From assembly GCA_021234155.1 (NCBI GenBank), contig JAJEKV010000237.1:558001-622000 (forward strand): a DNA stretch of 64,000 bases. The letters run 5' to 3'. This document shows, one piece after another, positions 43,878-53,124 of the stretch (within the stretch, counting starts at the first letter, position 1; every line of letters starts with the position of its first letter). The notes beneath the pieces were generated by a model. That model was not told the DNA's origin. It worked only from the letters and a program-made list of their open reading frames with translations, and did not search any database. Both the position numbers and the translations under genes were made by a program. This DNA is from Isoetes taiwanensis. Lineage: Eukaryota; Streptophyta; Lycopodiopsida; Isoetales; Isoetaceae.

Positions 43878-44035
43878 CCTGCAGCCAACCATGCAAACAT
43901 TAGCGATAGTCTCGGTAATGATGCAAGGGCCAAAAGGTACTTTGGGTATTTCTTGGCTTTTCGCCTCTCACCCATTGTACCTTTTGCCCTTGATTAGTAA
44001 CAGCTTAATAAGAATGAATGAATAAAAGAAAAAAA
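43878..44035. repeat. Retroposon-like unit with hairpin, copy 1
   Basis: CAAGGGCCAAAAGGTAC and GTACCTTTTGCCCTTG form arms around about 40 bases, followed by an A-rich end (GAATGAATAAAAGAAAAAAA). It begins CACGTACCTGCAGCCAACCA. A related unit is at 49,885-50,012. Confidence 0.55.
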
Positions 44036-44371
44036 GCAAACCAGAACATTTCACATATGTTAACCTTTTTTAGATGTGCGCTTTGGCATCATTAAGGTCT
44101 ATTTATTCACTAAAAAGTCTGCCTTACTGCTTAAAAACATGTCAAACAGACTATTTCGTATCATATACAACCTTGAGAGTTAGGTAACTCTTATCAAGAT
44201 CCTTATTTTAACTCACTTGTACTCTGTTTATATCATCAGAGATGCTAGATGCATATACATCATGGTATAAATATAGGCATCGAAAATAACTTAATGCCAG
44301 CATGTAGTAAGAGGCTTTTCCTAAGCTCATGTATCATGTATTAATCTGCAACTAGAAACACAAAGAAATAC

Positions 44372-44417
44372 CTGAAGTTTCCCTTCATCGGCAATCAAGT
44401 GTCCATCTAAATGTGTC
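44372..44417 (-). pseudogene. Exon-like piece of an unidentified minus-strand gene, cut by a duplication
   Basis: HLDGHLIADEGKLQ is encoded up to a CTTCAG/GTATTT donor at 44,372. The exon is cut at 44,417 where the second copy of the LINE-B 3' region begins, so its acceptor is lost. It reads in phase into the exon-like piece at 43,048-43,165. Confidence 0.3.
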
Positions 44418-45185
44418 TTGGACAAACTGTCGAGAACTTTTAGCTCAAAACTTTTGCTAGAAATCGTGGCTAATATTTCCAGAAACTCTGCACCTCTTTG
44501 GCCTTGGATAGATATTTTGAAACCGCCATAGTTCTTTTAATCTGCATCTCATCCCATCATTCCGGCTTTGCCACTGTGGCCGATTGTGGCAGATTGGCTG
44601 CTACATCTGGAATGCTTCCTCTTTTTCTCAGTTACGTGTTGTGGCAACAAGGATCTTGCCGAAACTGTCTCCAAGCGCATCTCCGGGCGCATGCATAGGC
44701 CGCAGGCAGCCGTAAATATGAAAAAACGTAACCCAAAAACGAATTTTGCCCATATTTTTGTTAACCTAACATTTAGAGCATTATTATTGATGGCTCTAAT
44801 TTTTATTTTGTCTATGTATTACCATATTTAGGTGGTCTTTCTCTTTTGACCTATTTTGCCTTATCTTAAATTTTTCCACTATATTGACCAAGTTTTCTGC
44901 CTTAGGCCATTCATAGATTCTTTCCAAACAGATTGAAAATGCCTTATGTAGGCACTTGCAGAAGCCCAAGGTTCAAGTTGTTTTTCAAACTATTGGCTAA
45001 CCCAACAAGCAGCATGGGCATGCCCTATGCTTTATTACAAAGCTAGGCATCTGTTTACCATTTCTTAACTCATAGGCATATAGTGCCCTACTAAATTGAT
45101 TTGAAGATCATTCCCAATAAGTTGGATTTGCTTCATGCAGGTTATTCAAGGCACATTTCTGTTCTGCATTTTTTAACACTCGTTA
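44418..45185 (+). repeat. Second copy of the LINE-B 3' region
   Basis: Matches 41,741-42,638 from TTGGACAAACTGTC through AACACTCGTTA. It lacks the 145-bp tandem duplication and has an extra GTTGGATTTGCTTCATGC-type stretch near 45,120. It is either a 5'-truncated LINE insertion without a poly(A) tail or a segmental duplication. Confidence 0.85.
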
Positions 45186-46215
45186 ATACATGCACAAGTA
45201 CTTGCTGCCATAAAATTACAGCTCTTAGAAAAAATGGCATAACTCTCTGTAGGAAGCTCTGTTTTTCTATTAATTATATGTTTCGGAAACGGCAACATAT
45301 GCTCTACCATTTCAAGTAAAAACAGTCTGATTTTAAAAAAAAATGCTGCATCAAGAATTGATTTCCGGAATCAGACCTAAATGCCCTTACCGCTTTCAAA
45401 TGAAAGTTTGTGATCCAAAAGTTTATTCCTAAGATCTGTAGCCACATAACAGGATGATTTAGGGAACAAAAGGCCACACCTGAGAAGTGTTCTTGATGTG
45501 GGCTTTGTCCAAAAAAAAGGCTGGCTTATATCGATCCATAGCGCCTCATCATGCTACGCCTCATCATGCTAAAGCTGCCGCTTTTGCTATGCATCGGCAA
45601 GGTTTGTGCCATCCTGATCATAGTGCTTATGAAATGAAGCAGCAAGAAGGCGCTCTCCTTGTCTGCCGTTGAAGAGAAGAAAGGATGCCACAATGGTGAT
45701 AACTACCTCCATTATCAGCCATAAAATAGACATGTCTTTTTTATAATATAAATATAAAATTTCAAACCTACATGGTCCATTTTTGCAAATGACATTTGAG
45801 TCCCATAAAATATTCTAATTTGTATAATTGAACGTGCTTTCTCTTGTGAAAATGAATGCATGCAACCATTTTTTAAAAATGAGACACTTGGCAAACATGC
45901 CATGCCATCCCATAATTAAAAAGTAAGTGCTTTTCTATAAATTTGACATACCTTGTTCTAAGGTCTCATAAGATCAAACTGATGCGATCTATTAAGCAAT
46001 AGGGTCAACATACAATGTTTTCAAATAGTAGTATCTATGTATTCCAATATTATTCCCAAACATAAGAGAAATAAGAAAAGAATAACATTTTGGAGCCAAA
46101 CGTGCACAACAAGTTTTGAAAATGTGCACAACAAGTTTTGTGAATATGGCACATGCTCCACCACGTACCTGCTTGCACATGCATGTAGCCATCTTGGAAT
46201 ATCATTTAATCACAA
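45186..46215. other. Anonymous DNA
   Basis: A doubled CGCCTCATCATGCTA lies near 45,540-45,570. No gene is supported. Minus ORFs at 45,715-45,903 and 45,992-46,192 have no motif. Confidence 0.4.
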
Positions 46216-46216
46216 T

Positions 46217-46621
46217 AAAAAAAAAAAAAAAAACGAAGCTACAACTAATTATCTATAGAACATTCGGAACTAGGGAATCTCGACCCCGTTCAAAAAGTTT
46301 ACAGCAACTGATAGATGAAGAAAAAAGATGGGCAGAAGTTTAGACAGTCTCGACTCTACCAAGTTATACGAGCAAATTTCCGCAGAAGACGTGGATATGT
46401 AAAGAGCAAATTACATGTTCTCTTTTAGATGCAGTTCATGGAAGCTACTTAGGATCAATCAGATTTTTGTGGGGACCATAGTCGATCTCAAAGCTACATG
46501 ATTCTGCATTGATTAATGATAAGCTTCAATGGATCAAATTTGGCCATGAGTAGTACAAATTCCTATAACTGTCTTTTGGTCATTATGGAGTGGAAGCTGA
46601 ACATGAACCAGAAAAGAAAAG
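46217..46621 (+). repeat. Triplicated segment, copy 1 (poly(A) then about 385 bp)
   Basis: An A-run (46,217-46,234) is followed by GCTACAACTAATTATCTATA and a coding-like plus frame (SKSLQQLIDEEKRWAEV). It is identical or nearly so to 47,729-48,143 and related to 51,440-51,830. The match ends after GAACCAGAAAAGAAAAG. Confidence 0.9.
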
Positions 46622-46760
46622 TGATTTGTGAAACGACTTTTGTGAAATGCATGACCCATTCCTTTCTCTATAAAGAAGGAGTCGTTCTTTAAAACAATTC
46701 TCTGAGATTCATCCTTGAAAAGAGATGCTTTCTTGAATGTAAGCTTATGATCCTTCAAAT
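46534..46760 (-). pseudogene. Exon-like minus-strand frame, unidentified
   Basis: After a CTCTGCAG acceptor at 46,760 the minus strand encodes DLKDHKLTFKKASLFKDESQ, RIVLKNDSFFIEKGMGHAFH and SFLVHVQLPLHND without a stop until 46,534. Composition is protein-like. I do not recognise it. Part of it lies in the triplicated segment. Confidence 0.3.
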
Positions 46761-46799
46761 CTGCAGAGACAATGTCCAAACTGGTCAAAAAAACCAACT

Positions 46800-47110
46800 T
46801 CTACAAAGTCCAAAATGGTGATGATAGTTTATTCTTATTGAGTATATGCCCAAAAGATTCTCTTTATCCCAATATGTAATTACACTCGATCATCAAAACA
46901 ACATTCACATTACCCATTTTGTTTGTTGAAGGGCACAGCATATGGTGAGACATCAGTCATCTACTTCTCCTATCCAATGGTAATTAATAAGCGGGCGAAA
47001 GCCAAACTAGAGAGCTAACCATAGGCTACACCATGATGGGCATATGGCAACAAGTTTAAGCCATCCATTTTTCTTCTACAACTTTGATTGCATACCAGGT
47101 TCTTTATTCA
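46800..47110. other. Anonymous DNA
   Basis: Nothing recognisable seen between the exon-like frame and the LINE tail at 47,111. Confidence 0.4.
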
Positions 47111-47190
47111 TTTTTTTTTTTGATGAACGTGGACCTTTATTACTCAAAAGAATACAAAGAGTACATGGGGGACTCCCTTGATCCTTTAAC
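47111..47190 (-). repeat. Short poly(A)-ended retroposon 3' tail
   Basis: On the minus strand GGATCAAGGGAGTCCCCCAT leads through TTTGAGTAATAAAGGTCC (with an AATAAA signal) to GATGAA... and an A-run of about 11. This is the form of a severely 5'-truncated LINE insertion. A partial match to its first 18 bases lies near 50,380. Confidence 0.45.
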
Positions 47191-47207
47191 CTTTTGTTTA
47201 AACCTTT

Positions 47208-47726
47208 AACCTTCAAATTATGTATTTATTTTTTTGCCATTGTATCTATACAATGGACTTTCAATGTTTTAAGAACAACTTCTAAGGTTTAATGCCATTT
47301 ATTGCTGCACTCATGCCATGTACGCCTTGAGGAAAGAACCTAAGAAAAACATAGTATTTCTCAACATGTAAACATAAATGTATTGGTCGAAATTTCCATT
47401 GCTGCCTTGGCAAAGGGTTTTGGTTTGGCTCCACAAAGGTTTTTACCCAATGCTGCTTAAAGCCAACATGTTTGTCACACTATAGCAATTGAAGTTTCTC
47501 AAGGTAGACCTTTATTTTCAATTGAACCAACCGTTAAATAAACATACTGCTCATTTCGTTTCAATTTTTCATTTGGGCTCAAATAATTCTCACTTGCTTT
47601 TTTTGGGGGTTGGCGATCATATTGCATTTTGGCCTTTTATGGCTATTACAAAATTCATTTCCTTAGCCCTTATTTGCTAAGTCTAACAATCCTTTTTCAC
47701 TTGCTGCAATGCATGGCATTTACTTA

Positions 47727-47763
<37 letters not shown>

Positions 47764-49432
47764 CAACTAATTATCTATAGAACATTCGGAACTAGGGAAT
47801 CTCGACCCCGTTCAAAAAGTTTACAGCAACTGATAGATGAAGAAAAAAGATGGGCAGAAGTTTAGACAGTCTCGACTCTACCAAGTTATACGAGCAAATT
47901 TCCGCAGAAGACGTGGATATGTAAAGAGCAAATTACATGTTCTCTTTTAGATGCAGTTCATGGAAGCTACTTAGGATCAATCAGATTTTTGTGGGGACCA
48001 TAGTCGATCTCAAAGCTACATGATTCTGCATTGATTAATGATAAGCTTCAATGGATCAAATTTGGCCATGAGTAGTACAAATTCCTATAACTGCCTTTTG
48101 GTCATTATGGAGTGGAAGCTGAACATGAACCAGAAAAGAAAAGTTATACCAAGGAGTTGAAGTGTCTAAAAAAAAACCCAGTCGAACCTAGCATCCTAGG
48201 TCTGACATCAATCCTCGGTCAATCCCAAGGATTGTATTATCAACCCAGATTCAAACTTACGTAAGAATTATCTGGTACTTATTGTCCTTTAGCCACAAGA
48301 ACCTTTAGAAAATTTATCAAAACAAGTTACAACGTATCACTTTTCCTTCAACAAACAACAATCACGTAGTTACATGGTCCAAAGCCTGTTTTACATAAAA
48401 CATATTGAACAATTGTAGTCCTAAGCCATCGAATACCATTTTTCCTCAAACCCAGCGTCATTTTCAGAGTGCAGCATGATAAATATACTTTCATATAAGA
48501 AATAAAAGCCTTACAAGCCCTATGATCCAAGCTCCATGGTCCAAATCTTTTCTTGCACAAATGCAAAGTCACATGTCCTTTAGTCTCTTATAGTTCAATG
48601 GTCTCCATGTCTATCTGACACTTCTACAAATATGTACCAGACAGTATCACATATGCATTTTTGCAAATGCTATATGCCAATTGCCCTTAGCATGACTAAT
48701 TAAAGATTTAGTTTCCATATTTGGGGCAGAAAATAGTCTAAGAATAGTTGTTAGTTTCAAATAGAGCACGGAATCAAGTATATTGCATGGTACGTTTGCA
48801 TGCAGGCGTAGGCCTTGCATGTCGAAACATGAACTTCTCCTATTCCTAGTTTGAACTTTTAGAAATCTTTACCTTTCTTGTTGAAAGGCAGTTGTTTAAA
48901 CCTTTAACCTCTTGATCTAGTTTTCATATCCTCAGCATTTAGCCCTACTGGATAGTTACCTCGATCTATGATGTAGCATGCGCCATGCACCAGCTAAAAC
49001 CATTCTTTGACAGTCTGCATGTCAAGTGTGCAGTTTATTTAAAAGAAACCTTTTGCTCTTTTGTATTCTAAACCTGCATAGTACACAATTTTTGCATGCA
49101 ACTTTCTTTCATTCTGTCCTTTTCTTTTTCAGCATACATCGTACCCTTTTATGTTATATCCACTCTTTATTAGATTTCAACTGTTATGCATGCCTTTTCC
49201 CACAGCAAGACTATTATTTATGTAGTTTTGTATTTACATTTTTAAGCTGTTACACTTTACAAGTTCGAGACATTTCTGTGGCTATTTTTGACATAATACA
49301 TGTAAAACGTGTTTAAACAGGAGTCACTGCATGCACACATTACTTAACATTTTTCCTTACTGCTCCAGACGGCCATGTATTGAACTTTATAGCACAATCA
49401 TATTAACAGCCATTTATTCTCATTTCTAATCC
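47208..49432. repeat. 2.2-kb duplication, copy A
   Basis: Matches 50,916-53,124 in direct orientation from AACCTTCAAATTATGTATTT to TTATTCTCATTTCTAATCC. Large stretches are base-for-base the same (for example 48,130-48,780 against 51,820-52,470). It contains the second copy of the triplicated segment (47,729-48,143) with a 31-base A-run. No gene is supported inside it. Confidence 0.95.
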
Positions 49433-49742
49433 ACGGATGTCTGTTTAACAACAGTGGTTTATAATATCCTATGGCCAGCCCGTGCCTTATAGATCTCTTA
49501 ACTTTTTATGCAGACTATTTCCTAGATATTATGAGTCATCATACAAGAAAATTCAATTTTCCACACTTGTATTAGTCTTGTACAAACAGTCACAAAGCCA
49601 TTAATTTTTGTATCACCGTTTTACCACTATGGATGCAAGCAAAAATTCTTCATTTAAACAAAAGGAAGGCAGTAGTTACCTCTATCTCAGATAGAGTTTT
49701 ACTTACATATGCTAATCCACAGTCAATCTAAATTAATATAAC

Positions 49743-49831
49743 CTGTTGGGAGGATCTTGAGATATTTTTTTAACACAAAAGCGTCTTCATCTTGTATATC
49801 TTCAAAAATTTGCTCCAATCCAGGTTCAGAT
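49743..49831 (-). pseudogene. Exon-like piece of an unidentified minus-strand gene
   Basis: Bounded by a GTGGTAG acceptor and a CCAACAG/GTTATATT donor, the 89-bp piece encodes SEPGLEQIFEDIQDEDAFVL and KKYLKILPT without a stop. A further candidate exon end (FDDWLQ, then CTGCAG/GTACC) lies just upstream near 49,890. The acidic and helical character looks like a true protein, but I cannot name it. Confidence 0.35.
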
Positions 49832-49884
49832 CTACCACATCCAACCAACAAAAAGCAAGAAAAAGACAAGGGCAGGAGAGGTCC

Positions 49885-50012
49885 GGTACCTGCAGCCAAT
49901 CATCAAAACTTTAGCATGATAATGGTAAAGAATGAAGGGCCAAAAGGTACAATGGAGCCTCTCGGTTTATAACCGATCAGCCCTTGTATCCTTCTGCCCT
50001 GTTAGTAGAACA
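49885..50012. repeat. Retroposon-like unit with hairpin, copy 2
   Basis: Relative of 43,878-44,035: GTACCTGCAGCCAATCATCA, GAAGGGCCAAAAGGTACAAT and TTGTATCCTTCTGCCCTGTT in the same order. The hairpin arms here pair at about 13 of 17 positions. Confidence 0.5.
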
Positions 50013-50158
50013 TGACAGATCTGCATTTTTCTTTAACAAATGTAAATTTAGAAAGTGAATGTTCAAACAGAGGGTATAAAGTGAATGTAAAAAGCACTAT
50101 CAGCACAATTTTATATCCTTCTTGCTGTCTGGCCCAACTTTTTATAACCAAATGTTAC

Positions 50159-50355
50159 CTGGATTCGTTCTGGTCTGAAGCACAATCTTCGGGCATTTGT
50201 GTTTCAGGATTAGTAAGGTCTCCTTTATCCTTGTTCCAAGAACCATTAATGTGCAAGTCTTTGGCTCCAAAATTGCCCTTCTTGTTGCTATAGTCACCCT
50301 TGAATGCATTTGCTTCCCTCTTTGATTTTGCATCATTATTCTGCATTTTCCCATT
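50159..50355 (-). pseudogene. Exon-like piece of an unidentified minus-strand gene (Asn/Lys-rich)
   Basis: Between a GCTTACAG acceptor and an ATCCAG/GTAACA donor the minus strand encodes NGKMQNNDAKSKREANAFKG, then DYSNKKGNFGAKDLHINGSW and NPETQMPEDCASDQNESR. There is no stop over 65 codons. It is hydrophilic, as expected for a disordered segment. It may belong with the other minus-strand exon-like pieces at 43-50 kb. Confidence 0.35.
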
Positions 50356-50359
50356 CTGT

Positions 50360-50915
50360 AAGCGCCCCCAGGGCCTTCGGATCAAGGGAGTCCTCCTCCT
50401 TACCTTTGCTCACTTAATGCCTTATATTCAGACTTAAAGCTAGAAGGTCTGCCGTCTGATTTTAATTACCATTCCATGCTTCAAAAAGAGCAGGTTATAA
50501 ATCGTGTAAGCTTTCTATAAGTGAATAACCTATTCCTGCAATTTTGTAGGCTGTAGGCTTTGACCCGAAATATTCAGAGTAAATCTACCATGGATTCAGT
50601 TACCTTGTGACTGGCAGTCTTTTCCATGCTTGAAACAGATGTACTGCCTGTGATTTTTGGATAGCTCCTTCGTGTTTAACTGCTAGATGTTCCATGCCAT
50701 CACTGTCGACTAGGGTTAGGTAAGCTTTTCGGCCAGAAGACTTAGCGTATTTATTGTTCCCATATACCACTTATGATGAAACATTAGAAAATACAGAAAG
50801 ATATACATTTCTAGAAGTTATATGGTCATAGAATTTCACCTGGTTTATCTCATCATTGTTATTCCATTGCATTACGCTCAGCATTTACCGAATCCTATCA
50901 ACATGTGTCATATTC
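50360..50915. other. Anonymous DNA between duplication copies
   Basis: No coding or repeat signal seen except a partial match to the retroposon tail at 47,111-47,190 (GGATCAAGGGAGTCC near 50,380). Confidence 0.4.
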
Positions 50916-53124
50916 AACCTTCAAATTATGTATTTATTTTTTTGCCATTGTATCTATACAATGGACTTTCAATGTTTTAAGAACAACTTCTAAGGTTTAA
51001 TGCCATTTATTGCTGCACTCATGCCATGTACGCCTTGAGGAAAGAACCTAAGAAAAACATAGTATTTCTCAACATGTAAACATAAATGTATTGGTCGAAA
51101 TTTCCATTGCTGCCTTGGCAAAGGGTTTTGGTTTGGCTCCACAAAGGTTTTTACCCAATGCTGCTTAAAGCCAACATGTTTGTCACACTATAGCAATTGA
51201 AGTTTCTCAAGGTAGACCTTTATTTTCAATTGAACCAACCGTTAAATAAACATACTGCTCATTTCGTTTCAATTTTTCATTTGGGCTCAAATAATTCTCA
51301 CTTGCTTTTTTTTAGAGGTTGGCGATCATATTGCCATTTTGGCCTTTTATGGCTATCACAAAATTCATTTCCTTAGCCCTTATTTGCTAAGTCTAACAAT
51401 CCTTTTTCACTTGGTGCAATGCATGGCATTTACTTAATTAAAAAAAAAAAAAAACGGCTACAACTAATTATCTATAGAACATTGAACTAGGGAATCTCGA
51501 CCCGTTCAAAAGTTTACAAAGAATGATAGATGAAGAAAAACGATGGGCGAAGTTTAGAGCGGTCGACTCTACCAAGTTATCTGAGCAAATTTCCATGAAG
51601 GCGTGGATATGTAAAGAGCAAATTACATGTTCTCTTTTAGATGCAGTTCATGGAAGCTACTTAGGATCAATCAGATTTTTGTGGGGACCATAGTCGATCT
51701 CAAAGCTACATGATTCTGCATTGATTAATGATAAGCTTCAATGGATCAAATTTGGCCATGAGTAGTACAAATTCCTATAACTGCCTTTTGGTCATTATGG
51801 AGTGGAAGCTGAACATGAACCAGAAAAGAAAAGTTATACCAAGGAGTTGAAGTGTCTAAAAAAAAACCCAGTCGAACCTAGCATCCTAGGTCTGACATCA
51901 ATCCTCGGTCAATCCCAAGGATTGTATTATCAACCCAGATTCAAACTTACGTAAGAATTATCTGGTACTTATTGTCCTTTAGCCACAAGAACCTTTAGAA
52001 AATTTATCAAAACAAGTTACAACGTATCACTTTTCCTTCAACAAACAACAATCACGTAGTTACATGGTCCAAAGCCTGTTTTACATAAAACATATTGAAC
52101 AATTGTAGTCCTAAGCCATCGAATACCATTTTTCCTCAAACCCAGCGTCATTTTCAGAGTGCAGCATGATAAATATACTTTCATATAAGAAATAAAAGCC
52201 TTACAAGCCCTATGATCCAAGCTCCATGGTCCAAATCTTTTCTTGCACAAATGCAAAGTCACATGTCCTTTAGTCTCTTATAGTTCAATGGTCTCCATGT
52301 CTATCTGACACTTCTACAAATATGTACCAGACAGTATCACATATGCATTTTTGCAAATGCTATATGCCAATTGCCCTTAGCATGACTAATTAAAGATTTA
52401 GTTTCCATATTTGGGGCAGAAAATAGTCTAAGAATAGTTGTTAGTTTCAAATAGAGCACGGAATCAAGTATATTGCATGAATGCGTTTGCATGCGGTATT
52501 AGGGCCTTGCATGTCGAAACATGAACTTCTCCTATTCCTAGTTTGAACTTTTAGAAATCTTTACCTTTCTTGTTGAAAGGCAGTTGTTTAAACCTTTAAC
52601 CTCTTGATCTAGTTTTCATATCCTCAGCATTTAGCCCTACTGGATAGTTACCTCGATCTATGATGTAGCATGCGCCATGCACCAGCTAAAACCATTCTTT
52701 GACAGTCTGCATGTCAAGTGTGCAGTTTATTTAAAAGAAACCTTTTGCTCTTTTGTATTCTAAACCTGCATAGTACACAATTTTTGCATGCAACTTTCTT
52801 TCATTCTGTCCTTTTCTTTTTCAGCATACATCGTACCCTTTTATGTTATATCCACTCTTTATTAGATTTCAACTGTTATGCATGCCTTTTCCCACAGCAA
52901 GACTATTATTTATGTAATTTTGTATTTACATTTTTAAGCTGTTACACTTTACAAGTTCGAGACATTTCTGTGGCTATTTTTGGCATAATGCATGTAAAAC
53001 GTGTTTAAACAAGAGTCACTGCATGCACACATTACTTAACATTTTTCCTTACTGCTCCAGACGGCCATGTATTGAACTTTATAGCACAGTCATATTAACA
53101 GCCATTTATTCTCATTTCTAATCC
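50916..53124. repeat. 2.2-kb duplication, copy B
   Basis: Direct copy of 47,208-49,432, offset about 3.7 kb. It is nearly identical except for a patch at 51,474-51,600 with many one-base losses and a rewritten 20-bp stretch near 52,480. It ends exactly where LINE-C coding sequence begins at 53,124. Confidence 0.95.

Larger units (their letters stand above)
42639..44371. other. Anonymous DNA with a hairpin, a 49-bp repeat and exon-like pieces
   Basis: A hairpin at 42,693-42,749 (AACTATAGGGT ... ACCCTATAGTT, with an inner CCCCAC/GTGGGG pair) sits near symmetric CTTAAGAAA/TTTCTTTTTAA flanks. AGCATGGTCAAATGGCATGC is repeated at 42,834 and 42,883. A minus-strand exon-like frame lies at 43,048-43,165, and a retroposon-like hairpin unit at 43,878-44,035. 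Confidence 0.5.

Noticed and set aside
46257-46343. Plastid or mitochondrial DNA insertion
   Set aside because: The GAACTAGGGAATCTCGACC stretch first suggested organelle sequence, but no organelle gene could be matched, and the segment is simply a local repeat.
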